In this document: in pieces, positions 57,216 through 64,000 of the stretch | Numbering within the stretch: position 1 is the first letter of the stretch | Layout: every line of letters starts with the position of its first letter | Source of the DNA: Halomicrobium zhouii | GTDB taxonomy: Archaea; Halobacteriota; Halobacteria; Halobacteriales; Haloarculaceae | Direction of reading: 5' to 3' | Assembly: GCF_900114435.1 (NCBI RefSeq) | Contig: NZ_FOZK01000001.1 | Location: forward strand, 930,001-994,000 | DNA length: 64,000 nucleotides | Position numbers and translations under genes: made by a program | Notes under the pieces: model-generated | Told to the model about the DNA's origin: nothing | What the model saw: the letters and a program-made list of their open reading frames with translations, nothing else | Database searches by the model: none

Positions 57216-58340
57216 TTACGAGATCTGAACCGTCACCTCGTCGGTGGACGAGGCGCCCTCGTTGTTCGTCGCGGTGAGGGTGACGGTGTAGCTGCCGGCG
57301 GACTGGTAGCGTTCGTCGGTGTACCAGCCGGTGCCGGTCGAGCCGTTACCCAGGTCCCACTCGAGGGACGTGATCCAGTTTCCGGACCCCGAGGTGTCGT
57401 CGATGTGGAACTGGACGAGGTCGCCCGTGCTCGCCGAGGTCGTGCTCGGGTCGATCTCCGCGACCAGGTCGCCGCCGGTGCCACCGGTGCTGCCCCCGCT
57501 CGACCCACCAGTACTGCCGCCGGTGCTGCCACCGGTGGATCCGCCAGTGGAACCGCCGGTCGTTCCGCCGGACGAGCCACCGCTGGTCCCGCCAGTACTG
57601 CCGACGGTGACGCTGGAGCTGCCGCTGGACTGGTAGCCTTCGGTGGCCAGGATCTGGTAGTCGTGGCTGCCCATGTCGAGGCCGGCGCTCTGCCAGGCGT
57701 CGAAGTGGTTGCTCGTCGTGATGGTCCCACTCGTCCGCGAATTCGTTCGGATGGACCAGTACTGCGGGAACGTCGCCGTCCCCTCGATGGAGGGCTGCTG
57801 GACCCGCTCGGACGTGTAGAGTTCGTAGGTGGAGCCGTCGGTGGTGTGGGTGCCCTGTGACTGATCCCCGGGTTTGTAGCTGCCGTAGTCCTCGATGATG
57901 TAGTACTCGACGAGTGGGTCGGTCGTCCACCCGTAGAGACAGAGGTACGAGTTACCCTGTGGGTTGTAGTCGGCCGAGTAATCGATGGTCCTGTCCGAAC
58001 CGGTACTCCAGCCTTTGCCGAGGACGAAGTTGCCCGTGTTGTTCCACTCGCAACTGTAGCTGCCGCCGGACTCCAGCGTCATGGTGACCGAGCCCTCGTC
58101 GTTGGTCCAGAACGAGTAGAAGTACCCGTCGTGGGTGCCCGTCTGGTTCGAGGTGATCGTCTGTTGCTGGGCGGTGGCGGCCCCGACGCCGAGGCCGACG
58201 GCCGCGGTTGCGGCCGCGGATTTCATGTAGGCGCGCCGTCCCATCGAGTCGAGCACGCCGCCGTCGGCGTCCCCGGTCGCTTCGATGTCGCTCAGTTCGT
58301 CCGTCGATACTCCCGTGTCGCTAGTGCCGTCGTCTGTCAT
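57216..58340 (-). CDS. Secreted endo-1,4-beta-xylanase: GH11 + PKD
   Basis: 374 residues. Acidic n-region, Tat motif at Arg35-Arg36 ([17 protein letters not shown]), GH11 domain (about 60-248) with nucleophile Glu145 (PLVEYYI) and acid/base Glu234 (ATEGYQ), a Gly/Ser/Thr linker with a repeating SGGSTGG pattern, and a single PKD domain (about 295-374). Compared with the gene at 55192 it lacks the CBM6. The PKD segment is a mosaic: its 3'-most 101 bases equal the 55192 gene, the next part equals the GH10 gene at 58621. Asp replaces Arg in [12 protein letters not shown], a small divergence from the other GH11s. Confidence 0.96.
   Translation of the reverse strand: MTDDGTSDTGVSTDELSDIEATGDADGGVLDSMGRRAYMKSAAATAAVGLGVGAATAQQQTITSNQTGTHDGYFYSFWTNDEGSVTMTLESGGSYSCEWNNTGNFVLGKGWSTGSDRTIDYSADYNPQGNSYLCLYGWTTDPLVEYYIIEDYGSYKPGDQSQGTHTTDGSTYELYTSERVQQPSIEGTATFPQYWSIRTNSRTSGTITTSNHFDAWQSAGLDMGSHDYQILATEGYQSSGSSSVTVGSTGGTSGGSSGGTTGGSTGGSTGGSTGGSTGGSSGGSTGGTGGDLVAEIDPSTTSASTGDLVQFHIDDTSGSGNWITSLEWDLGNGSTGTGWYTDERYQSAGSYTVTLTATNNEGASSTDEVTVQIS
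57478..57600 (-). repeat. Microrepeats coding for the Gly/Ser/Thr linker
   Basis: About 120 bases of short imperfect repeats (9-15 bases, GGCGGC/ACTGG-rich) encode the [15 protein letters not shown] linker of the GH11-PKD protein. Similar but non-identical runs code for linkers in the 55192 gene (55448-55560 and 56020-56125). Such runs are prone to length change and may be where module exchange starts. Confidence 0.7.
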
Positions 58341-58381
58341 GGTGTCAATTCACCGGCACGTATTCCGTTGGTTGGGGCATT

Positions 58382-58432
58382 GATAAATCCCGACGACAAT
58401 TTAATTATTTATATATACATTAATTAATTACT
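58382..58432 (-). promoter_or_regulatory. Promoter with TAATTA-N17-TAATTA element (GH11-PKD gene)
   Basis: TATA-like GGATTTATC on the minus strand (58382-58390), 42 nt from the ATG. TAATTA half-sites at 58402-58407 and 58425-58430 with 17 bases between, matching 56941-56969. The three bases before ATG are ACC within GACACCATG, also seen at two sister genes. Confidence 0.62.
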
Positions 58433-58620
58433 GCAGACAAGTTATCGAAGAATTTGGCTCCAGCGTGCGCTCCTGACTGTCCGCTCGGCGGCCGTCGACA
58501 CTCCGAAGGAATCGCGGTTGGGACGGTGGTCCGACCGTCCGGGCTGTTCGTCAGGCTACCGGTACCGTGGTGGTGGCCGTCGGGACCGTCGCCGGCGGTC
58601 CGCGACCACCCGACACTCGA

Positions 58621-60918
58621 TCAGGAGATGTCGACGGTCACCTCGTCGGTGGTGGAGGTTCCCTCGTTGTCCGTCGCGGTGAGGGTGACGGTGTAGCTGC
58701 CGGCGGACTGGTAGCGTTCGTCGGTGTACCAGCCGGTCGCCGTGGTGCCGTTGCCCAGGTCCCACTCGAGGGACGTGATCCAGTTTCCGGACCCCGAGGT
58801 GTCGTTGATGTTGAACTGGACCAGGTCGCCGACGCTGGCGGCGGTGGTGCTGGGCGAGATCTCCGCGATCAGGTCGCCACCGGTGTCGCCGTCGCCGCCA
58901 GTACCACCGTCATCGTCGTCACCGCCGGTGTCTCCCGAACCATCGTCGTCCCCGCCAGTCGAGCCGTCGAGAGAGAGGGAGACGTTGTTGAGGTCCCACC
59001 AGCTCTCGTCCATGGCGACGCGGACGACCTGCTGGCCAGCGTCGAGAGAGACGCCGGAAGTGGAGACGGTCTCCCAGGAGTCCCAGCCGCCCGTGGCGCC
59101 GAAGCTGACGGTGCCCGAGACGTCCTGGCCGTCGACTTCGAGGTGGAAGGATCCACCACCGGAGTCGGAGGCGACGAGGGCTTCGAGGGTGTACTCGCCG
59201 GCTTGCTCGACGTCGACTGTGTACTCGACCCACTCGCCGGACTCGATGTAACCGATGGAGTAGCCGGAGCCGGCGGAGTTCGAGGAGATGTCGACGGCCT
59301 CGTCGGTGCGCATCGCGCCGCCCTCGTTCTCGGACGTGTTGTCGCTGTAAGCGACCCCGGAGCCGCCCTGGTCGTACTCCTCGGCCTGGATGGTCCCCGG
59401 GACGGCGTGGGGAGAGCCGTTGTAGGGCTGCTGCTCGCCGCTACCGTCGTCACCGTCGCTGCCGTCGTCACCGTCGTCGCCGTCGTCACCGTCGCCGGTA
59501 CCGCTCCCGTCGACTGTGACGGTGACGGACGTCCCGCCGGTGCTCGTGACCGACACCGTCTGCGTCGTCGAGTCGCTGTCCGTCGAGACGGTGATCTCGT
59601 GCTCGCCGAGGAAGGCGTTCGTCGAGTAGGTGCCGCCGGAGTCGGTCGTCCCGGTCTCGTCGTTCCACCACTCGCCGTAGACGAGGTTCCGCCAGACGTC
59701 GAGACTTGGCTTTTCGGACCAGTCCTCGTAGAAGAACGGCGCGTCGTCCTCCCAGTGGCGGCCGTCCCAGAAGCCCCACACCAGGAAGGACCCGACGCCG
59801 GGATGACTGAACGTCAGCCGGAGGAAGCGCTCGAACCAGTCGGCCTTGGCCGACTCGTCCCAGTTGCTGCCCGACTGGTCGTACTCGGTGATCTTGAGGG
59901 TGTCCGTGAGCTGTCCGTACTCGTTGAGGATGCTGATGATCTGGCTGTCGCTCAGCGTCTCGTTCTGTGCGAAGTGACACTGCAGCCCCGTCGTCTCCAG
60001 GTCGATACCGTTGTCGAGCAGGTGCTGGATGTGGGTCTGGTAGCCCTGCTGGTCGCTGCCGTAGTCGCCGGCGATGGCGTTGTAGTCGTTGACCGCCAGC
60101 GTCGTGCCGCTGGGACGGACCTCCTCGGCCCGCTGGTACCAGTCGGCGACGATCTGTGCGGTCTCGGGGTTCGACGTGAACGGGTCGATGATCGTCGTCG
60201 AGTGCTGGACCTCGTTGAGGACCTCCCACTCGTGGATGTCGCTCCCGTAGTGGTTCATGATCTCGTCGATGTGTTGCATCGACAGTTCGCGGACCGTCTC
60301 CGTGTCGCCGTTGTCGATGGCGGTCTGGACGTCGCTCGGAACCGCGTAGTCGACGCCGTAGACGCAGACGTGCCCGCGCATGTCCATGCCCTGGTCGAGG
60401 ATCCAGTTGGTCGCGTCGTCGGCGAGCTGGGTGTTCTGCTCCCAGAGGGCCCACTTGTGCTGGTTCTCCATCACCGCCGTGTTGAACAGCTCCGGGATGT
60501 ACTCCCGGTAGTTGTCGCCGGCGCTGTTCTGGTTGATCAGCGTGTCGGCGTGGACCGCGGTCCCCCACCGGAAGTCGTGGGACTGCTGGGTGACGCTCAC
60601 TTCCGCCCCCGAGACCGTGGACCCGTCGGAATTCTCGACGACCACTTCGAGGTCGCCGGTGCGATGTTCCTGGATGCGCTCTTCGGGCGTCTTGGACGTG
60701 TCCGCCGTCGCGCCCGCCGCCGGGGACGACGCTGCGGCGCCCAGCCCCGTGGCGGCCGCGGCGGCGCCCACCGCCTTCATGTAGTCGCGCCGGTCCATCG
60801 CCGCGAAGTCGTTTCGTCTGGATTTCGTTTCGTCTTCGGGTACGACCTCGACGTCCCGTGGCTCGTCTTCGCTCCCGTTCGATTCGTCTCTCACTGGTCG
60901 CCTGTCGTCGTCTTCCAT
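58621..60918 (-). CDS. Secreted endo-1,4-beta-xylanase: GH10 + CBM6 + PKD
   Basis: 765 residues. Acidic n-region of about 42 residues, Tat motif MDRRDYMKAVGAAAAATG, an N-terminal module starting LEVVVENSDGSTVSGAEV, then the GH10 barrel (to about residue 415) with acid/base Glu236 (EWEVLNEVQH) and nucleophile Glu345 (ITEYDQSG), a normal 109-residue spacing. Then a small beta region, an Asp/Gly linker (DDGDDGDDGSDGDD), a CBM6 (about 500-645), a second acidic linker and a C-terminal PKD. Unlike the GH10-like protein at 51418, the catalytic pair is intact. CBM6 and PKD DNA is nearly identical to neighbouring GH11 genes, showing exchange between families. Confidence 0.95.
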   Translation of the reverse strand: MEDDDRRPVRDESNGSEDEPRDVEVVPEDETKSRRNDFAAMDRRDYMKAVGAAAAATGLGAAASSPAAGATADTSKTPEERIQEHRTGDLEVVVENSDGSTVSGAEVSVTQQSHDFRWGTAVHADTLINQNSAGDNYREYIPELFNTAVMENQHKWALWEQNTQLADDATNWILDQGMDMRGHVCVYGVDYAVPSDVQTAIDNGDTETVRELSMQHIDEIMNHYGSDIHEWEVLNEVQHSTTIIDPFTSNPETAQIVADWYQRAEEVRPSGTTLAVNDYNAIAGDYGSDQQGYQTHIQHLLDNGIDLETTGLQCHFAQNETLSDSQIISILNEYGQLTDTLKITEYDQSGSNWDESAKADWFERFLRLTFSHPGVGSFLVWGFWDGRHWEDDAPFFYEDWSEKPSLDVWRNLVYGEWWNDETGTTDSGGTYSTNAFLGEHEITVSTDSDSTTQTVSVTSTGGTSVTVTVDGSGTGDGDDGDDGDDGSDGDDGSGEQQPYNGSPHAVPGTIQAEEYDQGGSGVAYSDNTSENEGGAMRTDEAVDISSNSAGSGYSIGYIESGEWVEYTVDVEQAGEYTLEALVASDSGGGSFHLEVDGQDVSGTVSFGATGGWDSWETVSTSGVSLDAGQQVVRVAMDESWWDLNNVSLSLDGSTGGDDDGSGDTGGDDDDGGTGGDGDTGGDLIAEISPSTTAASVGDLVQFNINDTSGSGNWITSLEWDLGNGTTATGWYTDERYQSAGSYTVTLTATDNEGTSTTDEVTVDIS

Positions 60919-60955
60919 GCTAACAGTTCACCAGCAACACTGATGGCTGGGCGCG

Positions 60956-61009
60956 TAATAAAACCGGATCATCAGACGATGAATTATCGATACACTAAAT
61001 GAGATTAAC
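60956..61009 (-). promoter_or_regulatory. Promoter region of the GH10-CBM6 gene
   Basis: TATA-like GGTTTTATTA on the minus strand (60956-60965), 38-47 nt from the ATG, the same place as in sister genes. An AT-rich block follows upstream (60981-61009), with only weak resemblance to the TAATTA pair of the GH11 genes. Confidence 0.5.
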
Positions 61010-61115
61010 TGCTGGGCGGGCGTGCTCTCCGTGCCCAGAGCGGCGCGCACTGGGGACCGATACCGGGTCGATTCCGCCGAGCGAATCGGTTCCTCAGTGC
61101 GGCGGGCGACCGTCG

Positions 61116-61120
61116 AAAAA
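61116..61120 (-). terminator. Probable terminator of GH11-lectin gene 1
   Basis: T5 run on the minus strand inside GCACCCGATTTTTCGACGG, about 30 bases past the stop. The same GCACCCGATTTTT motif occurs at the same place after the sister gene (62597-62602). Confidence 0.55.
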
Positions 61121-61150
61121 TCGGGTGCTGTCGGAAGGGAGCCGTGCCGA

Positions 61151-62404
61151 TTACGGTGACTGGAACGTCCAGAGCTGGTTCGCACCGCCGTGCCAGTCGT
61201 ACTGCTGGACGTTGGCGCCGTCGGACCCCGAGGAACTCTCGACCTCGACGGCCTTGTCGCTGTGGACGGGCTGGATGTGGTACTGGCCGCTGCCCTGGTC
61301 GTGGATGTGGAAGCGCTGGTTGTCGTTCCCGTAGTCCGTGTACTGCTGGACGTTGGCGCCGTTCCCGGTCGACGCGTTGGCGACGTCGAGCACTTTGCCG
61401 CTGTTGACGTTCTGGATGCGGTAGCCGTTCCCGGTGTCCTCGACGTTCCACTGCTGGTTGGAGCCGCCCCAGTAGGCGTACTGCTGGACGTTGGCGCCGT
61501 CGGACGTCGACTGGTTGGCGACGTCGAGGCCCTTGCCGCTGTTGACGTTCTGGATGCTGTAGGTCCCACTCGAAATGGAACCGGTCGAGCCACCGCTGTC
61601 GCCGCCGTCGCTGCCGCCACCACCACCGCCGCCACCACCGCCGGAGCTGCCGACGGTGACGCTGGCGCTGCCGCTGGACTGGTAGCCTTCGGTGGCCATG
61701 ATCTGGTAGTCGTGGCTGCCCATGTTCAGACCGTGGTTCTGCCAGGCGTCGAAGTGGTTACCAGTGGTCACGGTCCCACTCGTCCGTGAGTTCTGGCGGA
61801 TGGACCAGTACTGGGTGAAGGTCGCGTTGCCCTCGATGGAGGGCTTGTTCACTCGCTCGGAGGTGTAGATCTCGTAGGTCGACCCGTCAGTGGTGTGGGT
61901 GCCGTGGTAGCTATCACCTGGTTTGTAGCTGCCGTAGTCCTCGATGATGTAGTACTCGACGAGCGGATTCGTCGTCCACCCGTACACACAGAGGTACGAG
62001 TTACCCGAGGGGTTGTACTGGGCGTTGTAGTCGATGTTCCGGCGCGACCCGGTGCTCCATCCTTTCCCGCAGACGAAGTTCCCGGTGTCGCTCCAGTTGA
62101 CGCTATAACTCCCGCCGGACTCCAGGTTCATCGTCACGGTCCCCTCGGAGTTCGTCCAGAACGAGTAGTAGTAGCCGCCGTGGTTCCCCGTCTGGTTCGA
62201 GGTGATGGCGGCGGCGGGGTTCGTCGCGGCGCCGACTCCCACTGCCGTCGCCGCGGCGGTGCCCACTGCTTTCACGTAGTCTCGACGGCCCATCCCACCG
62301 AGGCCGTTCCCGTCGTTCTCGGCAGCTACGTCTTCGACGCCCCCGCGGCCGTCGTCACTGCAGTTCGATCCGTCCCGCTTCGATCGCGTGTCGTCGTCTA
62401 TCAT
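61151..62404 (-). CDS. Secreted endo-1,4-beta-xylanase: GH11 + ricin-type lectin (CBM13)
   Basis: 417 residues. Acidic n-region, Tat motif at Arg40-Arg41 ([16 protein letters not shown]), GH11 (about 66-253) with nucleophile Glu150 (PLVEYYI) and acid/base Glu239 (ATEGYQ), a Gly-rich linker, then a three-fold beta-trefoil (about 276-417). Each lobe has an NVNSGK or equivalent start, a D-V-A-N element, NVQQY and a QxW/QxF end ([23 protein letters not shown]). CBM13 lectins bind xylan or galactose-type sugars. A recent duplicate of 62633-63877, including the 3' flank. The Tat hydrophobic core runs straight into [10 protein letters not shown], suggesting a cleavage after AAA. Confidence 0.96.
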   Translation of the reverse strand: MIDDDTRSKRDGSNCSDDGRGGVEDVAAENDGNGLGGMGRRDYVKAVGTAAATAVGVGAATNPAAAITSNQTGNHGGYYYSFWTNSEGTVTMNLESGGSYSVNWSDTGNFVCGKGWSTGSRRNIDYNAQYNPSGNSYLCVYGWTTNPLVEYYIIEDYGSYKPGDSYHGTHTTDGSTYEIYTSERVNKPSIEGNATFTQYWSIRQNSRTSGTVTTGNHFDAWQNHGLNMGSHDYQIMATEGYQSSGSASVTVGSSGGGGGGGGGGSDGGDSGGSTGSISSGTYSIQNVNSGKGLDVANQSTSDGANVQQYAYWGGSNQQWNVEDTGNGYRIQNVNSGKVLDVANASTGNGANVQQYTDYGNDNQRFHIHDQGSGQYHIQPVHSDKAVEVESSSGSDGANVQQYDWHGGANQLWTFQSP

Positions 62405-62443
62405 GGTGTCTGTTCACACCGTCGTTGCAATAGCACTCATAGT

Positions 62444-62492
62444 TAATAAAACATACAGATCATTTAATGAATTATACTGAAAATTAGGAATA
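62444..62492 (-). promoter_or_regulatory. Promoter region of GH11-lectin gene 1
   Basis: TATA-like TGTTTTATTA on the minus strand (62444-62453), 40 nt from the ATG, then an AT-rich block to 62492. GACACCATG precedes and includes the start, as in two sister genes. Confidence 0.5.
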
Positions 62493-62596
62493 ATCGGGCA
62501 CCGGTCTGCGCCGTGGCGACGCGGCCACCGACGTCAGCGCCCGTCACGGCCGCACGTCGTGGGCGGAGGTCGAACGTCGCGCCAGCGTTGACCGGC

Positions 62597-62602
62597 AAAA
62601 AA
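62597..62602 (-). terminator. Probable terminator of GH11-lectin gene 2
   Basis: T6 run on the minus strand inside GCACCCGATTTTTTGCCGG, about 30 bases after the stop; matches the flank of the sister gene at 61116-61120. Confidence 0.55.
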
Positions 62603-62632
62603 TCGGGTGCGGTCGGAAGGGATCTGCGCCGA

Positions 62633-63877
62633 CTACGGCGACTCGAACGTCCAGAGCTGGTTGCCGTTGCCGTTCCAGTCGTACTGCTGGACGTTGGCGC
62701 CGTCGGACGTCGAGCCACTCTCGACTTCGACGGCCTTCTCGCTGTGGACGGGTTGGATGTGGTACTGGCCGCTCCCCTGGTCGTGGATGTGGAAGCGCTG
62801 GTTGTCGCTCCCGTAGTCCGAGTACTGCTGGACGTTGGCGCCGTCGGACGTGGACGAGTTGGCGACGTCGAGCACTTTGCCGCTGTTGACGTTCTGGATG
62901 CGGTAGCCGTTCCCGGTGTCCTCGACGTTCCACTGCTGGTTGGAGCCGCCCCAGTAGGAGTACTGCTGGACGTTGGCGCCGTCCTCGGTGGACGAGTTGG
63001 CGACGTCGAGGCCCTTGCCGCTGTTGACGTTCTGGATGCTGTAGGTCCCACTCGACAGCGATCCGGTGGACCCGTCGGAGCCGTCGTCGCTGCCACCGTC
63101 ATCGCCGCCGCCACCACCGCCACCACCGCCGGAGCTACCGACGGTGACGCTGGCGCTGCCACTGCTCTGGTAGCCCTCGGTGGCCATGATCTGGTAGTCG
63201 TGGCTGCCCATGTTCAGACCGTGGTTCTCCCAGGCGTCGAAGTGGTTGCCCGTGGTGACGGTCCCGCTCGTTCGTGAGTTCTGCCGGATGGACCAGTACT
63301 GGGTGAACGTCGCATTGCCCTCGATAGAGGGCTTGTTCACTCGCTCGGAGGTGTAGATCTCGTAGGTCGACCCGTCGGTGGTGTGGGTCCCTTGGTAGCT
63401 ATCACCTGGTTTGTAGCTGCCGTAGTCCTCGATGATGTAGTACTCGACGAGCGGGTTCGTCGTCCACCCGTACACACAGAGGTAGGAGTTACCCGAGGGG
63501 TTGTACTGGGCGTTGTAGTCGATGTTCCGCCGTGATCCAGTGGACCAGCCCTTGCCACAGACGAAGTTCCCGGTGTCGCTCCAGTCGACGCTGTAACTGC
63601 CGCCGGACTCGAGGTTCATCGTTACCGTTCCTTCGGAGTCCGTCCAGAACGAGTAGTAGTAGCCGCCGTGGTTCCCCGTCTGGTTCGAGGTGATAGCCGC
63701 AGCCGGGCTCGCTACGGCGCCGGCGCCGAGGCCGACCGCTGCAGTGGCGACGGCCGACTTCATGTAGTCGCGCCGTCCCATCGAGTCGAGCGCGCCGTCG
63801 TCGGCGTCCCCGGTCGCTTCGATGTCGCTCAGTTCGTCCGTCGATACTCCCGTGTCGCCTGTATCGTCGTTCGTCAT
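62633..63877 (-). CDS. Secreted endo-1,4-beta-xylanase: GH11 + ricin-type lectin (CBM13)
   Basis: 414 residues, closely matching 61151-62404 across GH11 and lectin. Tat motif at Arg35-Arg36 ([17 protein letters not shown]), GH11 (about 61-248), nucleophile Glu145, acid/base Glu234, Gly/Asp linker ([17 protein letters not shown]), and a CBM13 trefoil with three Q-x-W/F lobes. Its n-region ([16 protein letters not shown]) is nearly identical to that of the GH11-PKD gene at 57216 and not to its lectin-bearing sister, so its 5' end and body have different nearest relatives. Upstream DNA (63878-64000) lacks the AT block seen at sister genes within the visible part. Confidence 0.95.
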   Translation of the reverse strand: MTNDDTGDTGVSTDELSDIEATGDADDGALDSMGRRDYMKSAVATAAVGLGAGAVASPAAAITSNQTGNHGGYYYSFWTDSEGTVTMNLESGGSYSVDWSDTGNFVCGKGWSTGSRRNIDYNAQYNPSGNSYLCVYGWTTNPLVEYYIIEDYGSYKPGDSYQGTHTTDGSTYEIYTSERVNKPSIEGNATFTQYWSIRQNSRTSGTVTTGNHFDAWENHGLNMGSHDYQIMATEGYQSSGSASVTVGSSGGGGGGGGGDDGGSDDGSDGSTGSLSSGTYSIQNVNSGKGLDVANSSTEDGANVQQYSYWGGSNQQWNVEDTGNGYRIQNVNSGKVLDVANSSTSDGANVQQYSDYGSDNQRFHIHDQGSGQYHIQPVHSEKAVEVESGSTSDGANVQQYDWNGNGNQLWTFESP

Positions 63878-64000
63878 TGTCGTGTTCGTTGGATAGCCGC
63901 ATCGCTGTTCGGACCGGGGTTCGTCGACTACCGGTGGGCTGGCACCGTCTCGCCAGCCGTTTCGACGGGGCGAAACCGTTACCGTGGGGCGTCAGTCGCG
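63878..64000. other. Upstream region of last xylanase, window edge
   Basis: 123 bases to the window edge. GC-rich; no clear TATA-like box 25-45 nt from the start as at sister genes. The promoter may be weak or differently placed. Confidence 0.4.

Noticed and set aside
57478..57600. Short regular repeats that could suggest a CRISPR-like array
   Set aside because: They are in frame with the GH11-PKD gene and encode a Gly/Ser/Thr linker; repeat and spacer lengths are wrong for CRISPR.

Overview
This is a high-GC, protein-dense window from a halophilic archaeon (class Halobacteria). The evidence is the strongly acidic predicted proteins, twin-arginine (Tat) signals on almost every exported protein, TATA-like boxes 25-35 nt upstream of many start codons (leaderless transcription), very few Shine-Dalgarno sites, and enzymes typical of haloarchaeal sugar catabolism: Gfo6-type xylose dehydrogenase, an enolase-superfamily xylonate dehydratase and an FAH-fold 2-keto-3-deoxyxylonate dehydratase. 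Genus cannot be fixed from the sequence. No rRNA, tRNA, CRISPR array, replication origin or intact insertion sequence was seen.

The window is essentially one plant-hemicellulose (mainly glucuronoarabinoxylan) utilisation island. Left part (1-30 kb): a GH78 alpha-L-rhamnosidase cut by the window edge, an amidohydrolase remnant, an IclR regulator, a Gfo6-like dehydrogenase, a zinc alcohol dehydrogenase, an SDR, a GMC oxidoreductase with its Tat-exported small subunit, a GH127 beta-L-arabinofuranosidase, a complete CUT1 sugar ABC transporter (ATPase divergent from binding protein, two permeases and a YesL/DUF624-like protein), a GH51 arabinofuranosidase, an SDR and a GH2 enzyme. A minus-strand block follows: M24-fold protein, two aldo-keto reductases, NAD epimerase, methyltransferase and SDR, then an MFS transporter.

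Middle part (30-48 kb): a 3-hydroxyisobutyrate-dehydrogenase-family enzyme, a malic enzyme (MaeB), a 33-residue zinc-finger microprotein, a GH43 beta-xylosidase, the FAH-fold dehydratase, UxuA, UxaC, a second Gfo6 enzyme, xylonate dehydratase, and a peptide-type ABC transporter lacking adjacent ATPase genes.

Right part (48-64 kb): a HEAT-repeat protein, a GH67 alpha-glucuronidase, then six Tat-exported xylanases in a row: a large GH10-like protein with His at the acid/base position, GH11-CBM6-PKD, GH11-PKD, GH10-CBM6-PKD, and two GH11-ricin-lectin (CBM13) proteins. These last five lie on the minus strand and show signs of module shuffling and gene conversion.

Proposed flow (inference): secreted GH10/GH11 enzymes cut xylan; oligomers enter through the ABC transporters; GH67, GH43, GH51 and GH127 split them inside the cell. 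Xylose goes through Gfo6, xylonate dehydratase and FAH-fold dehydratase towards alpha-ketoglutarate (Weimberg route). Glucuronate goes through UxaC and UxuA to 2-keto-3-deoxygluconate, possibly with one of the SDRs as the missing fructuronate reductase. Malic enzyme could return TCA carbon to pyruvate. The final alpha-ketoglutarate semialdehyde dehydrogenase and an intact lactonase are not in the window.
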